In this document: piece by piece, positions 31,309-40,698 of the stretch | How the letters are laid out: the number at the start of each line of letters is the position of its first letter | Numbering within the stretch: the first letter of the stretch is position 1 | DNA from: Dryocola sp032000125 | GTDB taxonomy: Bacteria; Pseudomonadota; Gammaproteobacteria; Enterobacterales; Enterobacteriaceae | Assembly: GCA_032000125.1 (NCBI GenBank) | Contig: DAMALH010000010.1 | Coordinates: 1 to 64,000 of the forward strand | Direction: 5' to 3' | DNA: 64,000 bases | The notes under the pieces: generated by a model | Told to the model about the DNA's origin: nothing | What the model saw: only the letters and a program-made list of their open reading frames with translations | Database searches by the model: none | Made by a program: the position numbers and the translations under genes

Positions 31309-34300
31309 TCAGTTAATCGCAAAATAGCCGGTATTGAGCAGCATGGTTAGCGGCTGTGGTGCGCTGATAGTTTCCCCATAAATCAGGTCCATACCCATGC
31401 CGGAAAGGGTATCCATCACTATCGATGAATCAGCCGGGCCCGCGATGACTTGCAGCGACAGGCGTTGCGCATGGCCGTAAATAATGGTCACCATCATTTC
31501 GTCCATCAGGTTGCTGTGCACGTTGTGGATAAGCTCGCTATCGATGATGAGGTAGCTGAAGAGCTGGCGACCGATTCTGTCAAAGAGATCTAAATCCCGG
31601 CCAGTGTGGGTCAGAATTAACTGGCAGCCACGGCTGCGAAGGCGCTGCAGATTTTTGTGCGAATATTCGTAGTCGCTCAGCAACGAATCGCCGTTGATTT
31701 GCAGATGCAGCAGACGAGCCGGAAGCGGGCTGCTGTCCAGCATAGCCAGCAGTTCATCGACAAAGGCGTCGCTTGCAAGCGCGGCGGGAGAGAGCGGAAG
31801 CGCAATGCCATAGCCTTTGCGGGCGAGCTGCGGCGCAAATTGCTGGAAGAAGTCACTGAACACCCGGCGATCGAGCGCGCGCTGTAACTCGCTCTCGACA
31901 AGCCCGCTGCGCAAGCTGTGCTCTTCAATGGCTTCGCCGTCGCTGCTCCAGAATTTGAGCGACAGCAGCCAGAAGCTGGTGGATTCAGGCACGCGCGGCG
32001 GTGCAACGGCCTGAGCAAGCATCAGAATCGGGTTTTCATTGATGATGCGCCGCTGTTCATCAATAGCCAGCATGCTGCGGCTTTTTTGCAGGTAATGCTG
32101 CTGCATCTCAAAAACGGTAACGCGTCCACGGCCGCTGTTTTTCGAGGTGTAGCAGGCGATATCCGCCTGGGAGAGGACCTCAGAGGCTACTTTATTGTCG
32201 GCGTCAATTTGGGTAATGCCGGCGCTGGCGCCGATGCGATGCAGCCGTCCGTCCCAGACAAAGTGATAGTCGTTAATATTGTTGATAATACGCTCGGAAA
32301 TATAGCGCGCGTTATCCGTTGAGCAATCCGGCAGCAGCAGGCCGAACTCATCGCCGCCGAGCCTTGCGAGGAAGTCGCCGGTGCGCAGCATGCTCAGCAT
32401 CAGGGAAGAAAGCTCCCGAAGCAGCGCATCGCCGGCGGCGTGACCGGCGGTATCGTTAACCGCTTTGAACCTGTCGAGATCGATAAATACCAGCGCGTGG
32501 CGTTGACGATTTTCACCCGCGCTCTGCAGCAGGTGCTTGAGTTGATTTTCAAAGCTTACGCGGTTGGCAAGGTGCGTCAGGCTGTCGTGCGAGGCGTTAT
32601 AGCTAAGCTGTTTAAGCATTTTACGCGACTCGGTAACGTCCTGGATGACGAGCACCGAACCGATACTTTGTCCGTCTAACGTCGTCAGCGGCGTAACGTT
32701 GTAGTGTATGTCATAGCTGCCACCTTTACGGCAGTGGAGCACCACGTCCTGTTCAATAGCCATACGCGAAAAATCGCCGCTGTGGATGTTTTCCAGCGCC
32801 GGTCCGGTATCGCCAAAGGTAATGCGTAAAATCGTAAGGATATGCTGGCCGATCGCCTCGTCCTGCGGCCAGCCGCTGAGTTTTTCCGCTATCGGGTTCA
32901 TAAAGGTGACGTTCATCTCGATATCGGTACAGATCACCGCTTCGCCGATGGAGTCCAGCGTGATGTGCAGGCGCTCTTTCTCCTGATAAAGAGCTTCGTT
33001 AAGCTGCTTTACCTCGGTCATATCAATATTGATGCCGAGCAGGCGCTCCACGTCTCCATTTTTATTCAGCACCCGGTTAGCCAGAGAGCGAATATGGCGG
33101 ATGCCGTCGGCAACTTTTATGCGGTATTCGAGTTTGAACGGCACGCGCGCGCGCAGCGATTCACGCACAATTTTTTCAGTCTGCGGCAGATCTTCTGCAA
33201 TGATGCACGCTGCCCAGAGTTTGTAGCTGGGCTTCACGTGCGGCTGCACGTCGTAGAGATCGAACATGCGCTTGTCCCAGCTAATCACATCGCTTGTCAG
33301 GTCCCATTCCCAGATGCCGATGCCGCCTGCTTCGTTTGCAAGCGTGATGCGTTCCATCAGGCGCTTATTGATCCACTCGGTGTGTTTGAGGTCGTTGATA
33401 TCTTCAATCTGGGCTATCAAATAAAGGGGAGAGCCGTCGGTATCACGAACCACGGATACCGCAAGCAGGGCCCACACCACGTCGCCCTCGCTGGTGTAAT
33501 AGCGTTTTTCCATCGAATAGCTATTGATATCGCCCGTAAGCAGCAGCTCAAGCTGGTTAAGGTCGGCGTGCAGGTCTTCCGGGTAGGTTATCTGCTGGAA
33601 AGTCAGCGCGCGTAGCTGTTCCGTCGTGTAGCCCAGGAAATTGCTCAGGGATTTATTCACCTGAATCCACTGGCCTTCGGTAGACACCAGCGCCATGCCG
33701 ATGGCGGAATATTCCATCGCATTACGAAAACGGGCTTCGCTCTCGGTGATGTGTTTGCGCTCTTCGCGAAACGAATACATCACCATCGTCATCACGTTGA
33801 GCGGGAGCAGAATCATCAGGAAGGGAAGCCACTGGGAATTGTCCACCATCGGCACATGCGGCATCACAAGCGAAATACCGCCGGCGGTCATCATTAAAGA
33901 CACGCCCATTAGCGTGGCGAGGAAAATGATAAAGGCTTCCAGCCGCGGCAGCCGAATAGCACTCCACATCAGGAGAACGATAATAAAGGTGAAGGGCCAG
34001 GGCACAAAGCGTAGCACGAGGTAACTTAGCCCCAGGGTGATAACAAAGGTGGCCACCGATTCGAGAAGCAGTTTTGGATTATAGGGCCCTCTGAAATAAT
34101 GAGGCTTAATAAGCAGCCCAGCCGGAAGCAGCGCCAGCGCGCCGATGGCCTCGGAAAGCACCCAGGCGAAGAACATTTTTGCCGTGCCGCCGCCTTCAGG
34201 CCCGGCCAGCCAGATGGCGAGCAGGCCGCTCACAATAGGGGGGACCACCGCGCTACAAAAAGCCAGGCGAATCCAGCCGTTGAGGTTCTGTAAGGGCTGG

Positions 34301-34641
34301 TGCACGGGCAAAAAGCGGCGCATGAGCGTCGCCATCAACAGTGCCTGAAAAATATTAATGCCGGTGAAAACCAGGTTGATTTCTTCTAACGGCAGCGATA
34401 ACGCCGTCGCGGCCACGTTGCCCGCTGAGCAAAAGAGGGCGATCGGGAGCCACTGACGAGGTGGATGACGAAAAAAGGCGGCTGCCATTACCGAGGTTGG
34501 GAACCATAACGGCGCCAGGATCGTGCCGGCGGGGCCTAACTTGAGCGAGTAAAAGGTAAAAATAAAGCTCAATAATCCCAGACCCAGCAGGAGCAACTTG
34601 CGTGGAATCGTGCCCTGCTTATGTACATTCTTCTTGGTCAT
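31309..34641 (-). CDS. yegE: diguanylate cyclase YegE (DgcE): MASE1-PAS-GGDEF-degenerate EAL
   Basis: Membrane-bound c-di-GMP synthase that promotes curli and biofilm control in E. coli. It has 1110 residues. An N-terminal MASE1 domain with about eight to ten helices (to about residue 300) is followed by three PAS domains (from FRNAMEYSAIGMALVSTEG) and a GGDEF domain with intact LARLGGDEFGLLLPD and the RTGD inhibitory site five residues before it. The C-terminal EAL domain lacks the EAL and metal-binding motifs and should be inactive, as in the E. coli protein. It is convergent with the wbpM-like gene and divergent from udk. Confidence 0.95.
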   Translation of the reverse strand: MTKKNVHKQGTIPRKLLLLGLGLLSFIFTFYSLKLGPAGTILAPLWFPTSVMAAAFFRHPPRQWLPIALFCSAGNVAATALSLPLEEINLVFTGINIFQALLMATLMRRFLPVHQPLQNLNGWIRLAFCSAVVPPIVSGLLAIWLAGPEGGGTAKMFFAWVLSEAIGALALLPAGLLIKPHYFRGPYNPKLLLESVATFVITLGLSYLVLRFVPWPFTFIIVLLMWSAIRLPRLEAFIIFLATLMGVSLMMTAGGISLVMPHVPMVDNSQWLPFLMILLPLNVMTMVMYSFREERKHITESEARFRNAMEYSAIGMALVSTEGQWIQVNKSLSNFLGYTTEQLRALTFQQITYPEDLHADLNQLELLLTGDINSYSMEKRYYTSEGDVVWALLAVSVVRDTDGSPLYLIAQIEDINDLKHTEWINKRLMERITLANEAGGIGIWEWDLTSDVISWDKRMFDLYDVQPHVKPSYKLWAACIIAEDLPQTEKIVRESLRARVPFKLEYRIKVADGIRHIRSLANRVLNKNGDVERLLGINIDMTEVKQLNEALYQEKERLHITLDSIGEAVICTDIEMNVTFMNPIAEKLSGWPQDEAIGQHILTILRITFGDTGPALENIHSGDFSRMAIEQDVVLHCRKGGSYDIHYNVTPLTTLDGQSIGSVLVIQDVTESRKMLKQLSYNASHDSLTHLANRVSFENQLKHLLQSAGENRQRHALVFIDLDRFKAVNDTAGHAAGDALLRELSSLMLSMLRTGDFLARLGGDEFGLLLPDCSTDNARYISERIINNINDYHFVWDGRLHRIGASAGITQIDADNKVASEVLSQADIACYTSKNSGRGRVTVFEMQQHYLQKSRSMLAIDEQRRIINENPILMLAQAVAPPRVPESTSFWLLSLKFWSSDGEAIEEHSLRSGLVESELQRALDRRVFSDFFQQFAPQLARKGYGIALPLSPAALASDAFVDELLAMLDSSPLPARLLHLQINGDSLLSDYEYSHKNLQRLRSRGCQLILTHTGRDLDLFDRIGRQLFSYLIIDSELIHNVHSNLMDEMMVTIIYGHAQRLSLQVIAGPADSSIVMDTLSGMGMDLIYGETISAPQPLTMLLNTGYFAIN

Positions 34642-35008
34642 TCCCGCGAAATCCGTTAAGGCAATGCCGCCAGGTGCATGCCCGGATGCAAAAATAAGAT
34701 AGGTTTGGTTTATGCTAGTACAAACAATTTACAATTCCTATGGCGTCCGCTCATAATTTAACATCAAGGTGTTATAAAAAATGCGGCCGCTTGCGCCTGT
34801 TTTCTTTTATGCCCCCGGCAGGCTCTTAGCCGATGAAATCCCGCTGCGGATTATCCATATCCGATCGTGCCGTCTCGTTGCTTGCGCAAAATCTTCCGCC
34901 GATAACCATTATTCTGGTATCACCCGGCGGTTATCCCTATAATTGCCGCGTTTGACGCTACTTGCGTCGCCCTTCCTTAACATTAAGTCTACAAGGCTCG
35001 TTAACAAC
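34642..35008. other. intergenic region between divergent yegE and udk
   Basis: 367 bases without a convincing gene. A TATAAT box (34938-34943) is a good -10 candidate for udk. The yegE promoter should lie near 34680-34760, which is AT-rich, but no clear hexamer pair was singled out. A partial inverted relation exists between GATAACC (34901-34907) and GGTTATC (34929-34935). Confidence 0.5.
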
Positions 35009-35650
35009 ATGACTGACAAGTCCCATCAATGCGTCATCATCGGGATAGCCGGCGCATCGGCTTCAGGTAAAAGTCTCATTGCCAGTACACTGTATCGCGA
35101 ACTGCGCGAGCAGGTCGGTGACGAACACATTGGTGTAATTCCAGAAGATAGCTACTACAAAGATCAAAGCCATCTGTCGATGGAAGAACGCGTTAAAACC
35201 AACTACGACCACCCGAGCGCGATGGACCACAACCTGCTGTTCCAGCACCTGCAGATGCTGAAATCCGGCCAGGCCATTGAGCTGCCGGTATACAGTTATG
35301 TGGAACATACCCGCACCGCTAACACCGTTCACCTGGTGCCGAAAAAAGTCATTATTCTGGAAGGGATTTTGTTACTGACGGATGCCCGGCTGCGTGAAGA
35401 GATGAACTTTTCTATTTTTGTCGATACGCCGTTAGATATCTGCCTGATGCGCCGCATGAAGCGCGATGTCAACGAGCGCGGCCGGTCGATGGATTCGGTA
35501 ATGGCCCAGTATCAGAAGACCGTCCGCCCGATGTTTTTGCAGTTTATCGAACCCTCTAAACAGTACGCCGATATCATCGTGCCTCGTGGGGGCAAAAACC
35601 GCATTGCTATCGACATTCTGAAAGCTAAAATTAGCCAATTCTTTGAATAA
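35009..35650 (+). CDS. udk: uridine/cytidine kinase Udk
   Basis: Phosphorylates uridine and cytidine with GTP or ATP in pyrimidine salvage. With the start at 35009 it has 213 residues, identical to the E. coli length, beginning MTDKSHQCVIIGIAGASASG. The P-loop GASASGKS is at residues 15-22, followed by the EDSYYKDQ region and the LID-type segment MRRMKRDVNERGRSMDSVM. The open frame extends 22 codons upstream, but the family starts at MTDK. The ribosome site is weak (AAGG about 14 bases upstream). Confidence 0.96.
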   Translation: MTDKSHQCVIIGIAGASASGKSLIASTLYRELREQVGDEHIGVIPEDSYYKDQSHLSMEERVKTNYDHPSAMDHNLLFQHLQMLKSGQAIELPVYSYVEHTRTANTVHLVPKKVIILEGILLLTDARLREEMNFSIFVDTPLDICLMRRMKRDVNERGRSMDSVMAQYQKTVRPMFLQFIEPSKQYADIIVPRGGKNRIAIDILKAKISQFFE

Positions 35651-35665
35651 TCTCACCGCCTGATG

Positions 35666-35685
35666 GCCCGTTGCGGGCGTGCTTT
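35666..35685 (+). terminator. possible weak terminator after udk
   Basis: GCCCG-ttg-CGGGC followed by GTGCTTTT lies 16 bases after the udk stop. The stem is only 5 bp, so termination is likely partial and dcd may be partly cotranscribed. Confidence 0.35.
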
Positions 35686-35813
35686 TATGAACAAGGGTTC
35701 GGGACACGCCCGCAAAATGCAATGAATTTCCTGTAATTAACCGTCGTTCCGTGGCTATCTGTAGCCCGGTATGGCAGGGTAAACATAACTGTGCTTGATA
35801 AGGAGAATCTGCG

Positions 35814-36395
35814 ATGCGTTTGTGTGACCGTGATATTGAAGCCTGGCTTGATGACGGGCGCTTGACGATTACTCCGCGTCCACCGGTTGAGCGCATTAAC
35901 GGCGCGACCGTCGATGTACGCCTGGGAAACAAGTTCCGTACCTTCAGCGGGCATACGGCGCCATTTATCGACCTTAGCGGGCCGAAAGATGAGGTTACCG
36001 AAGCGCTGGAACGCGTCATGAGCGACGAAATTGTGCTTGGCGAGGGCGAAGCGTTCTTCCTGCATCCGGGCGAGCTGGCGCTGGCGGTTACGCTTGAGTC
36101 GGTGACGATACCTGCCGATCTGGTGGGCTGGCTGGACGGCCGCTCTTCGCTTGCTCGCTTAGGGCTGATGGTTCACGTTACCGCGCATCGTATCGATCCG
36201 GGCTGGCACGGCTGCATCGTGCTTGAGTTCTACAATTCCGGTAAATTGCCCCTGGCTTTGCGTCCGGGCATGATGATCGGTGCGCTGAGCTTTGAACCTC
36301 TTTCTGGCCCCGCCGTGCGCCCTTATAACCGCCGCCAGGATGCGAAGTACCGCGACCAGCAGGGCGCCGTAGCCAGTCGTATCGATAAAGACTGA
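35814..36395 (+). CDS. dcd: dCTP deaminase Dcd
   Basis: Deaminates dCTP to dUTP, the main route to dUMP and thymidylate in enterobacteria; a homotrimer of the dUTPase-like fold. It has 193 residues. The conserved RSSLARLGL motif (near 110) and the HRIDPGWHGCIVLEFYNSG segment with catalytic Glu (near 138) are intact, followed by RPGMMIGALSFEPLSG. AAGGAG precedes the ATG. asmA starts 23 bases downstream, so they are probably cotranscribed. Confidence 0.96.
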   Translation: MRLCDRDIEAWLDDGRLTITPRPPVERINGATVDVRLGNKFRTFSGHTAPFIDLSGPKDEVTEALERVMSDEIVLGEGEAFFLHPGELALAVTLESVTIPADLVGWLDGRSSLARLGLMVHVTAHRIDPGWHGCIVLEFYNSGKLPLALRPGMMIGALSFEPLSGPAVRPYNRRQDAKYRDQQGAVASRIDKD

Positions 36396-36418
36396 GTCAA
36401 CGCCCGTAAGAGGATGCT

Positions 36419-38266
36419 ATGAGACGATTATTAACCACGCTGATGATTTTGCTGGTGGTGATAGTAGCCGGCCTTTCTGCGCTGGTCCTGTTGGTTAATC
36501 CCAACGATTTTCGCGCTTATATGGTGCGTCAGGTAGAACAGCGTAGCGGGTATCAGCTCACTTTAGACGGGCCTTTGCGCTGGCATGTCTGGCCGCAGCT
36601 CAGCATTTTGTCCGGGCGAATGTCGCTTACGGCTCCCGGCGCCAGCCAGCCTCTTGTCAGTTCAGACAATATGCGCCTTGATGTGGCGCTTTGGCCTTTG
36701 CTTTCGCATCAGCTCCAGGTTCGCCAGGTGATGCTTAAGGGCGCGGTCATTCAGCTCACCCCGCTTAGCGAAGCGCGCAAGCCTGAAGATGCGCCGGTTG
36801 GTCCTACGGGGAATAATCCTGCCGAACCTGAAACCGACCAGGGCTGGTCTTTTGATATCGCAAGACTCAAGGTTGCTGATAGCGTACTGGTCTTCCAGCA
36901 TAACAACGACGAGCAGATAGCCGTGCGTAATATCAACCTGCAAATGGAGCAGGATGATAAAAAGCAGGCGCACGTTGAGTTCAGCAGCCGCATCAACCGC
37001 GACCAGCGCGATCTCAATTTGTCGCTGGTGGCCGATCTGGACGCGAGCGCTTTCCCACAGAAACTGAATGCAACCATTTCCCAGCTTAACTATCAGCTTC
37101 AGGGCGCAGACTTACCCAAAGCGGGCATTACCGGCGGCGTCACGTTACAGGCAAGCTGGGACCGGGCGGGGAAAAAAGTCGATCTGAACAATCTGCAGCT
37201 CACCGCTAATGACAGCGATTTGCAGGGCAAGGCGAGCGTAACGCTGGGCGACAAGCCGCAGTGGGTTGCGGAACTGAACGCGGCTAATCTGAATCTGGAT
37301 AAGCTTGTCGCGGCAACGGCGGCAACAAACACCACGGTGGCGCAGCGCGGCCAGCAGCAGAATACGTTGCCGCGCCCGGTTATTTCCTCCGCCCAGGAAG
37401 AAACCTCCTATCGCAATCTTCGCGATTTCAGCGCGCAGGTTGCTATCGCGGCGAAGAGCGTGCACTGGCGCGGGCTTGAGTTCACCGACGTTCGCTCCGC
37501 TATCAGCAACGATAACGGCCTGCTGAAGATTACCGAACTGGCAGGGCAGTTTGGCAAAGGAAGCATGTCCTTACCGGGCGAGCTTGATGCGCGCGAAGAC
37601 GTTCCGCGGCTGGCCTTCCACCCGCACATTAACAATATTGAAATTGCCCCTGTGCTGACCGCTTTTGACTATCCGATAGCCTTATCAGGGCAGCTTTCCA
37701 TGCAGGGCGAATTCAGCGGAGACAAGCTGGATGCCGAAGCCTTCCGTCGTTCATGGCAGGGGGAGGCGAATATTACGATGACCAACTCTCGCCTGCAGGG
37801 TATGAACTTCCAGCAGCTGATCCAGCAGGCCGTTGAGCGCAGTAACAGCGACGTGAAGGCGCAGCAGAACTACGAGAATGCCACCATCCTCGATCGTTTT
37901 TCCGCAGCCGCCACGCTGGATAACGGCCAGCTTGCCCTGGAGAAGATGAACGGTAGCTCTTCGCTGTTAACGCTGGCAGGGGAAGGAACGATGGATCTCG
38001 TCAACGAGAAGTGTGATACCCGCTTTGCTGTGAAGGTGACCGAAGGCTGGGAAGGCGACGGCAAGCTTATTGCTCTGCTAAAAGAAACGCCGATTCCGCT
38101 GCGCGTTTATGGCCCGTGGGCGAAGCTGAACTATAGCCTGCAGGTTGACCAGGTGCTGCGAAAACAGCTTCAGGAAGAGGCGAAAAGCCGTCTGCAACAG
38201 TGGGTGGATCGCAACAAAGACAGCAGTAAGGCAAAAGATTTGAAGTCGCTGCTGGATAAACTTTAG
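36419..38266 (+). CDS. asmA: outer membrane assembly protein AsmA
   Basis: AsmA-like protein anchored in the inner membrane with a large periplasmic domain. In E. coli it affects outer-membrane protein assembly and is one of the paralogues implicated in phospholipid transport to the outer membrane. It has 615 residues (E. coli 617). One helix is at about residues 7-27 (LMILLVVIVAGLSALVLLV), followed by the AsmA N-terminal signature LVNPNDFRAYMVRQVEQRSG. It ends in a basic helix (DQVLRKQLQEEAKSRLQQWV). It follows dcd closely and is convergent with yegH. Confidence 0.94.
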   Translation: MRRLLTTLMILLVVIVAGLSALVLLVNPNDFRAYMVRQVEQRSGYQLTLDGPLRWHVWPQLSILSGRMSLTAPGASQPLVSSDNMRLDVALWPLLSHQLQVRQVMLKGAVIQLTPLSEARKPEDAPVGPTGNNPAEPETDQGWSFDIARLKVADSVLVFQHNNDEQIAVRNINLQMEQDDKKQAHVEFSSRINRDQRDLNLSLVADLDASAFPQKLNATISQLNYQLQGADLPKAGITGGVTLQASWDRAGKKVDLNNLQLTANDSDLQGKASVTLGDKPQWVAELNAANLNLDKLVAATAATNTTVAQRGQQQNTLPRPVISSAQEETSYRNLRDFSAQVAIAAKSVHWRGLEFTDVRSAISNDNGLLKITELAGQFGKGSMSLPGELDAREDVPRLAFHPHINNIEIAPVLTAFDYPIALSGQLSMQGEFSGDKLDAEAFRRSWQGEANITMTNSRLQGMNFQQLIQQAVERSNSDVKAQQNYENATILDRFSAAATLDNGQLALEKMNGSSSLLTLAGEGTMDLVNEKCDTRFAVKVTEGWEGDGKLIALLKETPIPLRVYGPWAKLNYSLQVDQVLRKQLQEEAKSRLQQWVDRNKDSSKAKDLKSLLDKL

Positions 38267-38313
38267 GGCAGGAAAGCGGGGGAGGGCGCAGGCGCTTTTC
38301 CATCCCGCAATAC

Positions 38314-38354
38314 GAACAGGGTCGGGCAAGCGCAGAGGCTTCCCGACCCTGTTC
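38314..38354. terminator. long hairpin between convergent asmA and yegH
   Basis: GAACAGGGTCGGG (38314-38326) pairs with CCCGACCCTGTTC (38342-38354). Inner AAGC/GCTT extend the helix to about 17 bp around a 6-nt loop. Neither side has a long T run, but the position between two converging stops suits a shared terminator. Confidence 0.7.
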
Positions 38355-38356
38355 GG

Positions 38357-39937
38357 TTACACCTCGTAATCCATCTCATCTTCTTCCACCAGCGGCACAA
38401 TCTGTACCCTCTGTACGCGGTGGCTTTCAACCTGCAACGTTTTCAACTGATAGCTTCCCACCTGAACGGCTTCCCCGGCGGCAGGCACCCGCTGAAGGTA
38501 TTCCATCAGCAGGCCAGCGATGGTGTGATAGTTACGCTTGTCATCGAGCGGCAGGGGGATGTACTGCACTAAATCTTCCAGCGGCATATGTCCATTTGCA
38601 GTCCAGGTGCCGTCCGGGTTCTTCTGAATGTCGTGGCGGGCGTCAATCTCTTCAACCTCGTTAGGCAGATTGCCGGCGATGGTTTCCATCACATCGCTTA
38701 ACGTCACAATGCCTTCAACCGAGCCAAACTCATCTACCACAAATGCAAAGTGCGTGCGCGCGTTGCGGAACTGCTCCAGCGCTTGCAGCAGCGGCAGCGT
38801 TTCCGGGAAAACGAGCGGCTGGCGGATTAACGTTGCCAGATTAAGCGGTTCGCCACGCAGGGACTGCGTAAGCAAATCGATAATATGCACCACGCCGAGC
38901 ACCTCGTCGCCGTCATCGGTTATTACTATGCGGGTGTGCTGGTTTTTATCGAGGATTTCGTGGACGTGCTCATCCGGCTCCGTAAGCTTCACATGCTCCA
39001 CGTCATGACGTGAAGTCATGATGCTGCTGACGGTACGCTGGTTGAGATTCAGCACGCGCTCAATCATCAGGCGTTCCTGCGGGTTAAAAATTCCGCTCTG
39101 CCGGTCGTGATCGGCAAGTAATGACGCCGTCTGGGCGTCAAGCTCCGCCTCTTCTTTTTTGCCGTTAAGCAGTCTTAAAACGGCTTCGGCAGTGCGCTGA
39201 CGCAAAGACTGATTCGCCGACAGAAAACGGCGGCGGTTAAAAATAGCCAGCTGGTTTAGCGATTCTATCAATACCGAAAAACCAATTGCGGCATACAGGT
39301 AGCCTTTCGGAATGTGATAACCGAAGCCGTCCGCCACCAGGCTAAAGCCAATCATTAAAAGAAAGCTCAGGCACAGAATAACAATGGTCGGATGGCTGTT
39401 TACAAAGCGCGTCAGGGCCTTGCTGGCAAGCAGCATCAGGCTAATGGCGATAATCACCGCCGCCATCATCACGGCCAGATGATCCACCATCCCAACGGCG
39501 GTGATCACCGAGTCGAGAGAAAACACCGCATCAAGAATGACAATCTGCGCGACCACGGGCCAGAAACGAGCGCCGCGCCGCTGGGTTTGCGTTTCGCTGT
39601 CTTTTCCCTCCAGCCGTTCATTAAGCTCCACCGTCGCTTTGAAAAGCAGAAACAGCCCGCCGGAAAGCATTATCAAATCGCGTGCGCTAAAGCTAAAACC
39701 CTCCACGGTAAAAAGCGGCCTGGTGAGCGTGACAAGCCAGGAGATAGACGCCAGCAGCAACAGGCGCATGATCATGGCGAGGATAAGCCCGGTAACGCGG
39801 GCGCGGTCACGCAGCGCCGGAGGAAGTTTCTCGGCAAGGATGGCGATAAACACCAGGTTATCAATGCCCAGCACCAGTTCGATAACAACCAGCGTAACCA
39901 GCCCGGCCCAAATTGAGGGATCGGCAATCCATTCCAT
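38357..39937 (-). CDS. yegH: TerC/CBS/CorC-domain membrane protein YegH
   Basis: Inner-membrane protein of 526 residues (E. coli 527). The N-terminal TerC-type domain has about seven helices within residues 10-235 and acidic residues in helices (ELVLGIDNLVFIAILAEKLP and FSLDSVITAVGMVDH). It is followed by a CBS pair (about 300-420; MTSRHDVEHVKLTEPDE, VVDEFGSVEGIVTLSDVME) and a CorC/HlyC-type C-terminal domain. The domain set suggests transport or control of a metal ion; the substrate is not established. It is divergent from wza across a long control region. Confidence 0.94.
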   Translation of the reverse strand: MEWIADPSIWAGLVTLVVIELVLGIDNLVFIAILAEKLPPALRDRARVTGLILAMIMRLLLLASISWLVTLTRPLFTVEGFSFSARDLIMLSGGLFLLFKATVELNERLEGKDSETQTQRRGARFWPVVAQIVILDAVFSLDSVITAVGMVDHLAVMMAAVIIAISLMLLASKALTRFVNSHPTIVILCLSFLLMIGFSLVADGFGYHIPKGYLYAAIGFSVLIESLNQLAIFNRRRFLSANQSLRQRTAEAVLRLLNGKKEEAELDAQTASLLADHDRQSGIFNPQERLMIERVLNLNQRTVSSIMTSRHDVEHVKLTEPDEHVHEILDKNQHTRIVITDDGDEVLGVVHIIDLLTQSLRGEPLNLATLIRQPLVFPETLPLLQALEQFRNARTHFAFVVDEFGSVEGIVTLSDVMETIAGNLPNEVEEIDARHDIQKNPDGTWTANGHMPLEDLVQYIPLPLDDKRNYHTIAGLLMEYLQRVPAAGEAVQVGSYQLKTLQVESHRVQRVQIVPLVEEDEMDYEV

Positions 39938-40226
39938 ATAGCTTTATGTACCTTTTTTATTGATAGCGGGTTTAAGCATTAAAGTATGACAAAGATCGCA
40001 GTGCAAGAGTGGGTAATCATTCGCTAAATTGCAATGATATCCTGAGAGTAATCTTAGCTAATAGCTGGAAATAACCTCTTTTGCGCTATATATCCATTCT
40101 GTAACCAGGGTAAATAATTAAAAAAGTAGCGAATAAGACAGCGATATGTATTTATTATGACAGAATATATATAAGATATGTCTGTATATATTCCCGCCAC
40201 TACTCTGAATTAATCTTTTGTCAATA

Positions 40227-40269
40227 TAAAGAAAATCCGAAAGGCCGCATTTTGCGGCATTAATATTAT
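40227..40269 (+). promoter_or_regulatory. RcsAB box and candidate wza promoter
   Basis: TAAAGAAAATCCGA (40227-40240) fits the degenerate RcsAB consensus at 12 of 14 positions and resembles the E. coli wza box. TATTAT (40264-40269) is a plausible -10. The box abuts the -35 position, where no good hexamer is present, as expected for an activator-dependent promoter. Distance to wza is about 460 bases, similar to the long spacing known for this promoter. Confidence 0.7.
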
Positions 40270-40474
40270 TCTTAAAAGTGTCTGTATTCCCGGCCGGTGC
40301 CTTGCCTGCGTTTGGGTTAGCTGTAACAATCAATCGCAGTGTCTGGCAATGGATGTATTTTTATAATTAGTTAGTGTGGCACTTTAGCGCTTCATTACTC
40401 GTAGCTGTGCCCCATGGATAAATAGTTGCAGATTTATCTAAGGAGCAGTTTCCTCTTATTATCTGCTGTTGTTT

Positions 40475-40512
40475 CAGTGGGTTGGTGCCTGTAAGCCAAG
40501 GGCGGTAGCATG
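40475..40512 (+). promoter_or_regulatory. JUMPStart/ops element for RfaH
   Basis: CAGTG followed by TGCCTGTAAGCCAAGGGCGGTAGC-type sequence matches the JUMPStart element of capsule and LPS operons. The ops core here is GGCGGTAGCATG (40501-40512), against GGCGGTAGCGTG in the usual form. RfaH recruited at ops would prevent early termination over the following 23-kb operon. Confidence 0.88.
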
Positions 40513-40698
40513 CCTGAAGGCAAGAGTTTAAGCCTCAATTATTCTGTCAATAGGATGTCGGGAAATAAGCAAATTTTAGGATTGATACCAGCTATTAACG
40601 CAAGCCAGAATGCGCAATTTTCTGCTGCGGCCATTGGTTAATTGGTCGCTTATTTTATTCGCTCAGGATAATTACTCTGCCATAGTGATAAATACTCA

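Larger units (their letters stand above)
39938..40698. other. 761-base control region between yegH and wza
   Basis: An AT-rich stretch without a credible gene; a 71-codon minus-strand frame at 40118-40333 has no family features. It holds the yegH promoter area, an RcsAB-type box (40227-40240), a candidate wza promoter (-10 at 40264-40269), a short hairpin GCCGCA-ttt-TGCGGC (40244-40258) and a JUMPStart/ops element (40475-40512). A leader of about 420 nt is therefore predicted for the colanic acid mRNA. Confidence 0.8.

Noticed and set aside
40118..40333. 71-codon minus-strand frame in the yegH-wza gap
   Set aside because: Low-complexity, no recognisable domain, and it crosses the RcsAB box and promoter region.
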